Positions 1-9,989 of a stretch of 64,000 bases of DNA are shown here, one piece after another. How positions within the stretch are numbered: position 1 is the first letter of the stretch; each line of letters starts with the position of its first letter. Under the pieces are notes generated by a model. That model was not told the origin of the DNA, did not search any database, and was given only the letters and a program-made list of their open reading frames with translations. The position numbers were made by a program, and so were the translations under genes. The DNA is taken from positions 98,557 to 162,556 of the forward strand of contig JABYQS010000087.1 in the NCBI GenBank assembly GCA_022592435.1, in the 5' to 3' direction. Source of the DNA: Cerioporus squamosus (lineage: Eukaryota > Basidiomycota > Agaricomycetes > Polyporales > Polyporaceae).

Positions 1-568
1 TCGGCATGAGCCGTTGCGAGAGGAGTTGAGAAAGGGAAGGTGGATCGGTTGGTTCACGAATACTGATAGTCTCGATACGTTCGCTAAGAGGGGCCACCCT
101 CTGTATCATCCCTGCTGATGGGGTGGAGAACTGGATGCGGAGGTTCGTCTCCGCTGAGCGGGCTACGCAAAGATCCAACCAGTCGGGCGCATCTCCAGAG
201 ATTCCGATGGTACGCCAAAGCGTCGGCGTTGCGCAAGCGACCTCCCGCCAATACGAGCAGACGAGCATGAGGCGAACCCATATCATGTCCCCTCGGAGAC
301 GGCAGTTATATACCCAATCATGTTTGGCGCTGAGCTGGAAGATTTTGACGAGCAGCTCGTTGGGGAGCTGGTTGACGGGCAGGAAGGAGTTCCACAGCTT
401 CCGCAGGCGCACTTCTTCGGCATCCAAAGCTCTGAGCGCCTCTTGCAGATCTTGCCGCTTGCGTTTGATGTGGTTCAATTGCTCAGTAAGGTCGGCTTGT
501 GCAAGGAGCCGCAGTGGTGGGACCCCGTCCGTCGACTGAGATCCCGTTCCAGCATCGGTCGGCCCCAT
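1..568 (-). CDS. F-box protein, N-terminal part (runs off left edge)
   Basis: The open frame starts at ATG 568 and runs to position 1 without a stop, giving about 189 residues. It has a short acidic and Gln-rich head, a charged helix (QLNHIKRKRQDLQEALRALD, about residues 30-49), then an F-box opening NQLPNELLVKIFQL (about residues 65-78) and the usual second half VRLMLVCSYWREVACATPTLW. F-box proteins of this type bind Skp1 and present substrates to an SCF ubiquitin ligase; the variable tail that would choose the substrate lies outside the window. It is clearly paralogous to the next gene (1138-2802): both share LDAEE-RL--LWNS-LP-N-LP-ELLV. No intron is needed. The family call is firm; the start codon is inferred from the frame. 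Confidence 0.85.
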   Translation of the reverse strand, partial: MGPTDAGTGSQSTDGVPPLRLLAQADLTEQLNHIKRKRQDLQEALRALDAEEVRLRKLWNSFLPVNQLPNELLVKIFQLSAKHDWVYNCRLRGDMIWVRLMLVCSYWREVACATPTLWRTIGISGDAPDWLDLCVARSAETNLRIQFSTPSAGMIQRVAPLSERIETISIREPTDPPSLSQLLSQRLMP

Positions 569-1137
569 CCCGGTGAGACGATACCTTGCCCTAGTGAGAT
601 CTTAGTCAGTATGGACCTGCGAAGGCAAGAAGTCTTCAACTCACTATGAGACTGCTTCACGGGGATATGTATCGCTCAATATCTCGCCTCGATAAAAGGT
701 GCTCACGCCGCAACCCTCGTCACGAACGAGACACAGCAATTGAGACACGGGCTTCTTCAGGGGCTCCTGTGTTGGTAAAGTGCGTGTAAGAATACCGCCG
801 AAACACGAGAGTACGATGCACCTACGTTGGCTACTATGAGGCACAACACTTGGTCGGTCGCCGAAAAAGAGCGAAAAATATGATGGTACTTAGACGCCAC
901 GTCACCGCAGTAGCCGGCGCTCAAGCGCTCTGGAGAGCCGAGCCACTTCTTGAAGTTAAGCTTCCAAGCTTCACATTCACTGTATATTGAGCTGTGGTGC
1001 CGTTCGACTGCGAAGCCCAGGTCTTATGAGAAACGGACGCAGGGAGCGACAGGCGCGTGCAAGACAATATAGAATATGTGAAAGCGTACTGGTACTGGGA
1101 AGCAAGTTGCATTTCAAATAGTTTGCTTGTGCGGCAC
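569..1137. other. Intergenic, no gene seen
   Basis: This stretch lies upstream of the partial F-box gene and downstream of the next one. It contains only short frames without family features. It should hold the promoter of the first gene, but I see no clear TATA box. Confidence 0.5.
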
Positions 1138-2802
1138 CTAGTCCTCGTAAAGTTCGTACGAAACATGCTCTACCAGTTCCTGTACATGGGTAATATACCA
1201 ATGCTTCAGCTGCTCGAAATCTGCTTGATCAAGGCTCACTTTCAGATGCAGCCCCTCGAGACGTGCTCCGTCCTTGGCACGATGGCGGAGGCAATCCAGC
1301 ATCGACTCGAAGAAACCCGTAGACAGGATCATGGACCTCCCATCCACGCTGACCGTTCGGAGGTTAGGACAAGCTGCGGCTGCCTTCCCGTTTCCCGAGC
1401 CCTGGAGGATCATCGACTCAGCCATGCGCAGCCCCTCCCATAATGCTGATGGCAACCCCGCGCCACAGAGCTCGAGAGCACCCAGCGTCGGGAAGGCTTC
1501 CAATACCTCTCTCCAGGCGGATGCGAGCGGTAGAATTGACGAGGAGGACCGGTGGTCGCCTGTCACGCGCAACCGCTGAACTGGAGCAGCGCCGAAAACG
1601 TTGACGATATCTCGCAGGCCAACTCCGAGGAAGTGCTCCCAGTTGGTGCGAATGCTCGAGGCCATGCTGAGCTCGATGGCTCCGTGTGTTGGAGACGACC
1701 CGCGTATTATGTAGTGGCATCTGTGCATGATGAGCTCGACAGCCGTGGGGGACGACAGCGTCGGTAGCGTGTCAGCGCGGGTTTCCGGCAGCATTTCAGA
1801 GAATGTCATCTCCTCCCATTCGTCGGTACTATTGTCCGGCCTTGCAGATACTGCGATGGAACATGTAGGGGGGAGGCGCAAAAGTATCATGAACGGGCGT
1901 ACGTCCCGGAAACATTCGTGCAAGGAGAAGTCGGACAGGTGAGGGAAGGCCACCGGTGGTGACTCTGGCCAGGTGCTCGGCGGGAACCGTCTGAGGACGT
2001 CTGACATGCTGAGGCTTTCGAGCCGTGTAGCAGCCCGCAGGGCGTCCAGGAATCGCGTCACAGAGAGGCCGTCGCGGTAGCCGCAAGCGGTCAACGACAG
2101 CCGCCGCAACCCAGCGTATACGTTGATGTCTGACAATATCCGGACGTGGCGGAGGTGAACTGAGCGGAGCACAGGGTAATGAGCAGAGGTTATGTTGATG
2201 TCAGTGCGTCCTGCCAGCGCCGCGCCATCGACCGTGAGGTCACGAAGGATCGGCATAGGACGTTCCAATTCACCAAGATAACTCCCGGCGATATACCTTG
2301 GATCCGGCCTGAGCAATGGGCTGGAAATCGCGAAGGCCTCAATGCGATCGCTATAGCGAGCGATATGGCCTATCATCTCCGGCGGGGGCTTCGTCAAGGA
2401 GATGCGGAGGATCGTCTCGGCGGAGCGGGCCACACAAAGACCCAACCAAGCCGCTGCCGACCCAGAGATCGCGATGTTACTCCAGAGTGTCGGAGTTGCA
2501 CAGGCCACCGCCCGCCAATATGTGCACACGAGCATGAGGCGAATCCATGGCATGGAGAGTGGGAGATGGCATATGGGTTCTTCACCGTCCAGCTGGATGA
2601 TACTCACGAGGAGCTCGTCCGGGAGGTTGTTGATAGGCAGCGAGGAGTTCCACAACTGCTTGAGGCGCAGTTCTTCGGCATCCAGAGCTTGGGAGTCATC
2701 CTCCGTCTCCCTCCTCTTGGATTGAATGCGGTTCAGTTGGTCCGTGACGTAGGCCCGTGTACGAAGTTGAGGTGACAGAAATTCGTTCATTGAGGGTTCC
2801 AT
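1138..2802 (-). CDS. F-box protein with LRR-like tail, 554 aa
   Basis: This is an intronless 554-residue protein, a usual length for basidiomycete F-box proteins. A charged helix near residues 20-50 precedes an F-box at about 55-105 (NNLPDELLVSIIQL, then IRLMLVCTYWRAVACATPTLW). The remainder is a run of irregular Leu-rich segments such as LRRLSLTACGY and LESLSMSDVLRRF, resembling the degenerate leucine-rich repeats of fungal F-box families. The inferred role is substrate adaptor of an SCF ubiquitin ligase; the substrate is unknown. It is the closest relative in the window of the partial gene at 1-568, in the same orientation, which points to tandem duplication. The tail ends HVSYELYED. Confidence 0.88.
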   Translation of the reverse strand: MEPSMNEFLSPQLRTRAYVTDQLNRIQSKRRETEDDSQALDAEELRLKQLWNSSLPINNLPDELLVSIIQLDGEEPICHLPLSMPWIRLMLVCTYWRAVACATPTLWSNIAISGSAAAWLGLCVARSAETILRISLTKPPPEMIGHIARYSDRIEAFAISSPLLRPDPRYIAGSYLGELERPMPILRDLTVDGAALAGRTDINITSAHYPVLRSVHLRHVRILSDINVYAGLRRLSLTACGYRDGLSVTRFLDALRAATRLESLSMSDVLRRFPPSTWPESPPVAFPHLSDFSLHECFRDVRPFMILLRLPPTCSIAVSARPDNSTDEWEEMTFSEMLPETRADTLPTLSSPTAVELIMHRCHYIIRGSSPTHGAIELSMASSIRTNWEHFLGVGLRDIVNVFGAAPVQRLRVTGDHRSSSSILPLASAWREVLEAFPTLGALELCGAGLPSALWEGLRMAESMILQGSGNGKAAAACPNLRTVSVDGRSMILSTGFFESMLDCLRHRAKDGARLEGLHLKVSLDQADFEQLKHWYITHVQELVEHVSYELYED

Positions 2803-3560
2803 CTCGGTATCGCTCGTGATCGTCCTAAGGAAGCGTTGGCTTTATGAACTCACATTGAACTCTAACAGCGATATCAAGTGCTTACTCGACCCGATGCGGC
2901 TCCATGTGGCCACTGACGAGTACCCAGAATCGGTCAGGCAATCGAACTCGAGCACTGGCGAGTAGCGTGACGCTGTATATCGTTGACTCGGATGCTTGCA
3001 CCTGTAGACTCGAATCGTGAGCGTCGTATTGTGCTGCTGAAGTGAAGTGCATACCACTGGATGCGCAAGGGCGATAATGTTGATGAGAGACGGGAGCAAG
3101 GTCGAGATACGTACACCGGAAAAAGCCGACGCGCAGCAGGCCCCGGCATTAATGCGCTCTCCAGAAGTCGTGCCTGATGTGCTTGACAAACGGCCGTCTG
3201 GACAGTACTCCACGGTAAAGCCGGTATGAAGAGTGTGTCGAAGGGGGATGTCTTGTCGGATCGGCCTGCGACTCGGATGGCGCTCTCCTCTCCTGTGCTG
3301 TCGCGGTGCTCGACGCAGATGTGCGCCGGGCACATCGACTTTGCGATTCACGCTTGCCGTACGCAACTACCCGTTCACGGGGGAGCTGAAGGGGACAGCG
3401 TAGGCAGGCCGAAAGGCTTCGAAGCCAGCTTAGCAGCTGTCAGTTCGCAATAGTCTTGGGTCATATACTGGTACGTACGTGAGTTTGGTCGGGTGTTCGT
3501 CCTTGCATATATGTGTCCCACGACAGGACTGGACGCACTTGTGGAAGGCAAGCCGTCCAA
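2803..3560. other. Intergenic, no gene supported
   Basis: The longest minus-strand frame here (2842-3366) has no recognisable domain and low-complexity Arg/Ser composition. I treat it as chance. The proximal part is the likely promoter of the F-box gene that starts at 2802. Confidence 0.45.
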
Positions 3561-4140
3561 TCAAGACTCTGCATATGCGAATACATCTCGCCAGCTCTGC
3601 CGCTCCTGGTACTCGAACTTCTCCCCTACCTTGGCTGCGAACAGCCCCAAGATGGCCCGAGTGCGCTCCTCGAACTCGGCCCACTGCCGCTCGTCCAGGA
3701 AGTCCAGGTCCAGTACGAGCTCTTCAAGCTTCCCGTGTCCCTCCAGCATCCTCTCGAGCAGCCATAGAGACATCGGACGGAATATGTCGGTCATCAGGTC
3801 AAAGCCCGCGTCGTGATCGCCGGGACCTGCAGTCGCTCGGAACCTGTAGCATGCGGACGATGCGAAGGCGTTGCCGCGGCAGTGCGCGCAACACGCCGCA
3901 AGGATGTCCGTGCGCAGTGATGGTCAGGTCCTGCAGGAGGGGAAGATCCGCGAAGACCGCGCGGCAGTTGACGCACTTCACCTGGTCGGTGTCGATGTCG
4001 ATGTGCAGCGTCGACACGGGAGCGGCGGAGCAGACGCCCAGCTGGCGGAGGCTGCATGCTGCTTCTCGCGGGTCTTCGGCCTCTTGCGGGTCTTCAGGCT
4101 CCTCTGGAGGGTCAAGGTCGTCGGCAGCTTCGGCAACGTG
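3561..4140 (-). pseudogene. F-box gene remnant (C-terminal third, frame broken)
   Basis: Two minus-strand frames read as one F-box tail. The upstream part (about 4140 down to 3840) contains CSAAPVSTLHIDID and ADLPLLQDLTI. These match the pattern FGAAPVQRLRV followed by FPTLGALEL in the intact gene at 1138-2802. The downstream part (about 3830-3561) contains SLWLLERMLEGHGKLEELVL, matching the usual last segment of the family. The two frames join only if one base is added or lost near 3825-3838, and I find no intron that does it. There is no F-box or ATG upstream. It is therefore a decayed tandem copy or an assembly indel in a truncated copy. Confidence 0.65.
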
Positions 4141-4880
4141 GCGACCGTGAGGGGCGTCCTAGGAATCCGAGCGTGGACAGCGAGGCAGATAGCAAGGAGA
4201 GTCTCGTTGGGCGATTGGTTGACCGGTGAGCGCGATTCACGAGCGCGGTGATGCTGAGGAACTCTTTGCAGAGGCCGTGCGTACGGGTGTTTGAGCGGAG
4301 TCGCCCAGAGAAGTTACACTTGGCAGAGGTTGGAGCCCGTAGTATGGTCCCTGCAGACTGTCTGCACGCATGATGTCCCTGGGAGACAAATATAGTCCAT
4401 GAGTGGCAGGGCGCAACAAGTAGTGAATTCTTACTCGTCTTTAGGCAGCCAACTTGAAGCTTCCATGGCTGAGCTGCGCCTTGACTTTACTGTACTGTAG
4501 CTGATTCGATTGTTCAGTAAACTGTTTCGCTATAACGGACACTGCAGCTCACTTGTAATGCTTGCAAGTTGCAGTTATAAGGAGGAGGCCCAAGGACGCA
4601 GCCTGGACAGGCCTAATGTACTCGTACTCTCCCACGCGCTTGATGCGCTTCTTCCCGATATAGCAATGGCGGGATTCGGCAAGATCCGAGGAGCTGATCA
4701 GTGCATGATTCCATTGTCCGTTCGGCGCTTAACTTATTCTCTCTCGCTTTGACCATCATCTCCGTCGCCGGCCACCGCGTCGACAAGCCTTCTTAGCTCG
4801 CTGCCACCCGCGCAGACCGCGCATATAATCACCTCTTTGACGACGACATCCCTCACATTCGCGCTTTCAACCATTCCACC
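4141..4880. other. Intergenic with promoter of the 4881 gene
   Basis: No gene is supported. The right end carries a TATA-like element at 4824-4828, followed by pyrimidine-rich sequence up to the start codon at 4881. Confidence 0.5.
4824..4828 (+). promoter_or_regulatory. Candidate TATA box
   Basis: CATATAATC lies 57 bp upstream of the ATG at 4881, a usual spacing for fungal genes. It is judged by position and sequence only. Confidence 0.4.
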
Positions 4881-5948
4881 ATGGCCCAACTCAACGGCTA
4901 CTCCCTCGAGTACTCCGCTCCGCCTGGCCAACCCGCCATCGGAATCTCTTATTCGACGGGCTCTCCGTCGCGCTCAAGTGGCGCGGCATTGCCAACACAT
5001 CTCAAGCGCAAGAGAAGTGAGGCTGCGATGACGGTGACCGGTGTCACCGTCGCCGTGGCCACCTCCGAACTCCCCCTCACACCCATCATCCTTCCCGACA
5101 TCCACTCGAACCCGGACGAGCCATACGTCGCCCCGCCGTCCCCAGTACCAACGGAGATTGTCGACGACACCCCGGAGAAGACAGGCGAGGAGCTCGTGGA
5201 AGCCGCGAAGGCGGCCGGCGTTAAGGTGCGCGACTTCGCACACGAACCCGTCCCCAAGACGCCCCGCGACCCCCGCGCGCCCGAGATGTGGACACGGGCG
5301 TTGGAGAACCTCATCCAGCACGACCGCTACATCCGCCGTCACCCCACGGAGGCCGCGGGCATGCGCCTCTCCGGCAAGATCCTCTACAACCTGCTCGCCC
5401 TCGGCTGGGTCACGCGCGAGGAGGCGGAACGCAACTGGCGCGAGGCCGACTGGAAGGCGGTGAGCGAGTACATGTCCCGCCCCAATGGCCCCTACCCCGT
5501 TTGCATCCCCAAGTCTCACAAGCGGCCCACCGCGGCGTACCGCGCGGCCCTGCGCATGGAATCCTTCCATTCGCTAGAGGACGACGTCCCGGAGGAGTGC
5601 ATATACGTCCCTCCTGACGAGCCAGGCATGGACGACGGGCCTCAACGCGTCTCTTCGCTCGCGCTCAGGCGTGCCCCTGCGACTTCGTCACAATCTCCCG
5701 CCACAGGCCACCGGGATGCCTCCGGTAACGACGTCCATGTTGACAAGCGCCGCCGAGTGAGCTCGACCGGCACGCCGCCGGCAGGTCCCTCTCGCACGCT
5801 CAGCCGCACGCTGTCGCGCAGCGCAAGCTCCCAGTTACTCGGCTCGTCGCGCTCCGGCACTCCCGTGTACGAAGAGCCCCCAGCGCCGGTCCGTGCGCCC
5901 AACGCGCTTAGGCGCACGCAGACTATGGCAAGCATCCCTGTGCGGTAG
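4881..5948 (+). CDS. Conserved-looking nuclear-type protein of unknown function, 355 aa
   Basis: This is a single-exon gene with strong coding character (GC-rich third positions). I do not recognise a named family. Residues 1-120 are Pro/Ser/Thr-rich and carry a basic cluster KRKR at 42-45. Residues about 130-235 form the ordered core, rich in Trp, Tyr and Arg: MWTRALENLIQHDRYIRR, then ILYNLLALGWVTREEAE and PNGPYPVCIPKSHKRP. The tail is Ser/Arg/Pro-rich with a second basic cluster KRRR at about 289-292 and RTLSRTLSRS repeats. Two basic clusters around a compact core suggest a nuclear protein, possibly regulated by phosphorylation. That is inference from composition only. The ATG has a TATA-like element upstream and follows CCACC. 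Confidence 0.7.
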   Translation: MAQLNGYSLEYSAPPGQPAIGISYSTGSPSRSSGAALPTHLKRKRSEAAMTVTGVTVAVATSELPLTPIILPDIHSNPDEPYVAPPSPVPTEIVDDTPEKTGEELVEAAKAAGVKVRDFAHEPVPKTPRDPRAPEMWTRALENLIQHDRYIRRHPTEAAGMRLSGKILYNLLALGWVTREEAERNWREADWKAVSEYMSRPNGPYPVCIPKSHKRPTAAYRAALRMESFHSLEDDVPEECIYVPPDEPGMDDGPQRVSSLALRRAPATSSQSPATGHRDASGNDVHVDKRRRVSSTGTPPAGPSRTLSRTLSRSASSQLLGSSRSGTPVYEEPPAPVRAPNALRRTQTMASIPVR

Positions 5949-7222
5949 GCGCATGCGCGCGTGCCTAGTCTGGGTGCCACGACGCCCGAGGCCGCACGCA
6001 GGCGTGCACGGTGCGCATACAAGGACCTTACGTGTAGGAAGGACGGGCGACGTGGACGCGGACGCAAGGTGACGATTTGGATCGCGCAACAGACATGTAT
6101 CTCTAGCACCCACACCACCCCACACAGAAGCTTTTTGCTGTACAGTGTTGTGATCGTATACTTACCTTATCTTGTGGACGTATCGCTCAGCGCACATACG
6201 CCGATCGTGTAGATGCCCACTCTTTCTCACCTCACACCTCCATACCTCTTGCCCTTCTTCCTCTCGCCTCCGACCTTCTTCCTCCATCCCGCCATAGCCC
6301 ATGTCCGTGGCCCCTTCCCTCATCCCATCCAGCCCGGCATGGCCCCGAACGTGTACATGGATTCCCTGGTTCCCGTCTTCGACTCTCGTAGGTATGTAGT
6401 ACGGCTCACACACACACGCACACGTGCATCTGCTGTAGAATAGGTTACTCACCGGTCATAACGTTCGATGGAGTTTTGAGTATGTGTAGATTACTTATTA
6501 CCTTGGCCCTCGTTGGCAATTCTAAGCACGCAATTATACTTGTAACCCTCTCCGGGTGCGGCTCGCATGATGTGCGACTGTCCATATATTTCGGACGGGA
6601 CAGCAGAGGGGCAGAGACGGGTGAGTGTCAGTTTGCGATGCGTATGCATTATGTGGGATTGCTTACTGGCCATGAAGGAGCAACACAGTGAAGGCCTTGC
6701 CCCGAACTTCAAATGCACGTTTTCCCCCCAGCTGCTCCCAGGTTCGTTGGGCCTGGGTGTTTCGAGCGGAAAGGGACCGAGATCGCTGGCAAATGTCCTA
6801 GTCCATCTCTTCCTTGAAAACTCAGACGGTAAGCTTCCCGCATCCAAGACTCGACTCGGAGATGTCTCGTGCTGATATCGACTTGTAGGCAGCGACTCGT
6901 CGCTGAGGCTTAGGATAGTGGGAGCGTTCTAGATATATGACGTCGTTCTCACTGCAACAAGACCGGACGGCACGCGCGGGTCCCCTTCAGATGCTATCGA
7001 AGCATACGCCGTCCCAGAGAAAAGTTGCTGTATCATACAGAGTCGCTCTGTCCTCATGCTGAGGCGCGACCCAGAAAGACGTCAAGAGATGATGGTGTTG
7101 CAGACTGTCAGGTCGGCCAATACTTTGCGGCAAGAAAGACGCGGCAACTTGGTAGATAAAAGCGAGACATAGGAAGTACTGTAGTTTAAGTACATTGGCG
7201 ATGATTATGGCAAGAAACTAGA
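5949..7222. other. Intergenic between convergent genes
   Basis: This stretch lies between the 3' ends of the 4881 gene (plus) and the F-box gene at 7223 (minus). It holds a short CA-rich tract near 6405-6425. A 71-codon plus frame from 6476 begins with hydrophobic residues but has no other support, and I do not annotate it. Confidence 0.5.
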
Positions 7223-8839
7223 CTAGAGGTCGATCTTGAGCGTGCCCCGTACCAGCTCCTTCAGTCCCCCCACAGTCGACCGATATTCCTCCTCCAACTG
7301 ATCGCTCTGCATCTGGTCGTGCCACCCGATGTATAGCTCGTCGAGAGCAAGACCGAAGCCGGCACGAAGTCGCAGGCTGTCCCTGAGCCGAGGCAGGAAG
7401 CCGCCGGAGCTTTCGCTCAGGACGAGCTGTAAGTTGCGGAGCTTCGGCACGAGGACCTCAGCCTCAGCCGACCGCACTGGGGGCTCCTCCCAAGCCGTGA
7501 CGAACGGATCGAGGACAGCTGGGAGGTCACTCTTGTCGATATAATCCTGTTCAAGCACCTGGCTGTCCACGAGTCCGTCGTACGCGAAGCGGGTGAGGCC
7601 CGGGAACGAGCGGAAGAGAAAGTCGAGACTGCCGGTGGGTAAGGCGACGGACCAACCGCGGTGGATCGCGAGGTCCTCGACGGGCGCATCCTTCAGCAGG
7701 ACGCCACACTGCATCGCGTGCTCGGAAGGAAAATACGCCCAACACTCGTAGTCGATCTCGTCGAATACCACAGCGAGCCGGCCGCGTCCCCCAGGTCCCC
7801 AGCATGTGAAGTCGAGGTCGCACAGCTCGACCCGCGTCGCGGTCCTGAGGTGCGGAAGGCAGATGGAGTGGTGGGGAATGAGGTCCATAACGCCAACTGT
7901 GCGCTCGGAGGCTGAGTCGGGGCAGTTGATTGGAACATGGATCTCGATCTCGGCGAAGGGGGAAAGAAGAATGTGCGACAGGAGCTGGCGGATCCTTCTG
8001 GGATCGTTGTTGAGGAGGTAGACATGTCGGAGGCTTGCGACCTCCACTATAGGCGCATACTCATCTTCGCGGAGGATTGGGAGCGGGAACGCCCGGTCAA
8101 TGTTCAGGAACTCGAGACGATGGCATAGCTGCAGGAGTTTCAGGAAGTCTTCGTAACGATAGGCGTGCTGGTGGGGAGAGGGGCCCAGGTGCAATGCGCG
8201 AAGATTCCGGACGACCGAGGGGGGCCATTCGAAGCGCAGGTGCATGCACAGTAAGGCCTCGAGATTGGGGACGTGGAGAGGGTTCAACCTGGGTGGGATG
8301 TCGTGCTCGTTGGTATGGGGAGTGGTGTTAAGCCAGAGTTCCTGCAGGGCTGGCATCGGAGTACGCTCGAACAACGGGGTCAGAGCGCGGATGGTGTCCT
8401 GATTCCACGCGACAACGATGAGCGACTTGATCCTTTGCGCGTTCTCAGAGAGCATCTGAATGGCCAATGGGATCTGGGCTGGGTCATGGAACCTGATGTC
8501 CACGGTATGAGGGGCACTGAACTTCAGGGCCATCTGCAGCGGGGTACAGGATTGTTCCACGTCGATGACCGTCCAGAAACGTGCGTTGCTGAAGATGAGC
8601 TCGCGCCAACCGCGACATGCCCTTGAAGCCCGCCAGAGGCACGCTTTGCGACTTCTGCGGAGCTTGAACGGGTGACAGTGGAAGACGGTCTCCGTATCCA
8701 CCAAGTAGCCGAAAACCTCGAGGAGGAGCTCAGCGGGCATATCCCCCACTGTCGCGGTGCGTCGTGGGCCGTATCCGGAGGGAAGGATGAAGGGTGTGGC
8801 ACGCCGCTGCGACTGCCCGAGGACGGTGAAGTAGCGCAT
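7223..8839 (-). CDS. F-box protein with LRR-like tail, 538 aa
   Basis: This is an intronless 538-residue F-box protein. The F-box begins at about residue 33 (GDMPAELLLEVFGYLVDTE) and continues through WRASRACRGWRELIFSNARFW at about 69-89. Leu-rich segments fill the remainder, ending VRGTLKIDL. It is paralogous to the next gene (9990-11633). Both have a -YLV-TE-V insertion, an HP-KL--S-K motif between the F-box halves, and the same order of tail segments (IPLAIQMLSENAQRIKSLIV versus IPSAMETLFKMAHRIERLIV). The inferred role is SCF ubiquitin-ligase adaptor of unknown substrate. The start at 8839 keeps the conserved lead-in before the F-box. Confidence 0.87.
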   Translation of the reverse strand: MRYFTVLGQSQRRATPFILPSGYGPRRTATVGDMPAELLLEVFGYLVDTETVFHCHPFKLRRSRKACLWRASRACRGWRELIFSNARFWTVIDVEQSCTPLQMALKFSAPHTVDIRFHDPAQIPLAIQMLSENAQRIKSLIVVAWNQDTIRALTPLFERTPMPALQELWLNTTPHTNEHDIPPRLNPLHVPNLEALLCMHLRFEWPPSVVRNLRALHLGPSPHQHAYRYEDFLKLLQLCHRLEFLNIDRAFPLPILREDEYAPIVEVASLRHVYLLNNDPRRIRQLLSHILLSPFAEIEIHVPINCPDSASERTVGVMDLIPHHSICLPHLRTATRVELCDLDFTCWGPGGRGRLAVVFDEIDYECWAYFPSEHAMQCGVLLKDAPVEDLAIHRGWSVALPTGSLDFLFRSFPGLTRFAYDGLVDSQVLEQDYIDKSDLPAVLDPFVTAWEEPPVRSAEAEVLVPKLRNLQLVLSESSGGFLPRLRDSLRLRAGFGLALDELYIGWHDQMQSDQLEEEYRSTVGGLKELVRGTLKIDL

Positions 8840-9989
8840 CGGTACGTATTGACGCTAGACGCTATACAAGAGTCAGCTCGGCGCTCTTGAGTGAGACGGA
8901 ATGCATATACGTACTGAGTACGGAGAAACAAGTGATGACTCGGAGTTGACGACGATACAGGGTACGAGCCAGCTCGAATGGGGATGAACTTAAAGAGACA
9001 AGATGAGTGGGGCCAAACAGAACGCAGAGCAATGTCTTATAGCCTCTCCGATGCAGGAGAAGCGACAGCTGCATCGGAGAGCGAAAACGCCTACAGAACA
9101 ATGTGCTGGCGTTGTTCTGGCTTTAGGAACAAAGTGGAGCGCCAGTCTCACGACAACTAGTCGCTGCTGCACAGTCGGGACACTATGATCAGCAACAGAT
9201 TGGTGGAAAGCGCACTCACTTACAACGTTTACCATTATGGGACATGACGCGGACTTGCAAGTCCAAGGTGCGCGCAACGGTGTCGCTCTCGGCCCGTAGC
9301 ACCTTCTCCAACAAGGGTTCCTGTCGTCAGGAGCAGCTTGCGCCATGTCCCAGACACAGTAGTCGTTGTTGAGGGTCCGCAGATCGATAAGTCCGACTGT
9401 GATCACTGCAGTGACTGAAACCGCCTCGACTCGTATGCTACTGCGACGGGAGTCGTCCACAGAGGCCCGATCTGAATTAGTCGATGATACATCGCAATTG
9501 GTGCGATGTGCCCGTCGCATTACCTCACATATACCGTCAGATATCAAGGATCTCCTACTTACCAGCCCGTTTGCGTTGGCAATGACTCGCTATGTTCCTC
9601 ACATCGCGCCCTCGGGTGAGTTCGAAAGCAGTTCCCATACATCGCAGAGAAAGATGATGCTGAGTCGGGCAGTTGGTCGATCTACATATGTGAAAAGACA
9701 AGCTGAAGCGACAAGTTGATAATGGTAGCCGGATACGTCTGATATGCCACGTGGTTGCATCAGCGATCTCGATAACGTTTCTACGGCCCAGGGCGCCTCG
9801 ACTCCTCCAATTCCATTGAACCGGCAAGCTCAAGCTGCTGTGTGTGCCACAACACATCCATCGAAAACGACTCGGAGGGAGAGAGTAGGAGTAGTCTTCT
9901 CATTGAGACATCGAGAATGCCAGAGTAGGTGCATCATTCGAGCATAAACAGCGTAAGGTATAAGCGTTACATTCCATCGCATTGAGTAG
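8840..9989. other. Promoter region of F-box gene, with hairpin
   Basis: Upstream region of the minus-strand gene at 7223-8839. It contains a perfect inverted repeat at 9044-9081 (entered separately). A block near 9098-9150 resembles the upstream region of the next F-box gene. No coding gene is supported. Confidence 0.5.
9044..9081. repeat. Perfect 13-bp inverted repeat (hairpin)
   Basis: CTCTCCGATGCAG at 9044-9056 is followed after 12 nt by its exact reverse complement at 9069-9081. It lies about 205-240 bp upstream of the start codon at 8839, so it could be an operator-like site or an mRNA leader hairpin. A mobile-element footprint is the alternative. Confidence 0.75.

Noticed and set aside
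2842..3366. 174-codon minus-strand frame
   Set aside because: No domain, no similarity in form to neighbours, and its codon use looks random.
6476..6691. 71-codon frame starting with a hydrophobic segment
   Set aside because: Short, no intron or family support, and no TATA box; likely chance.
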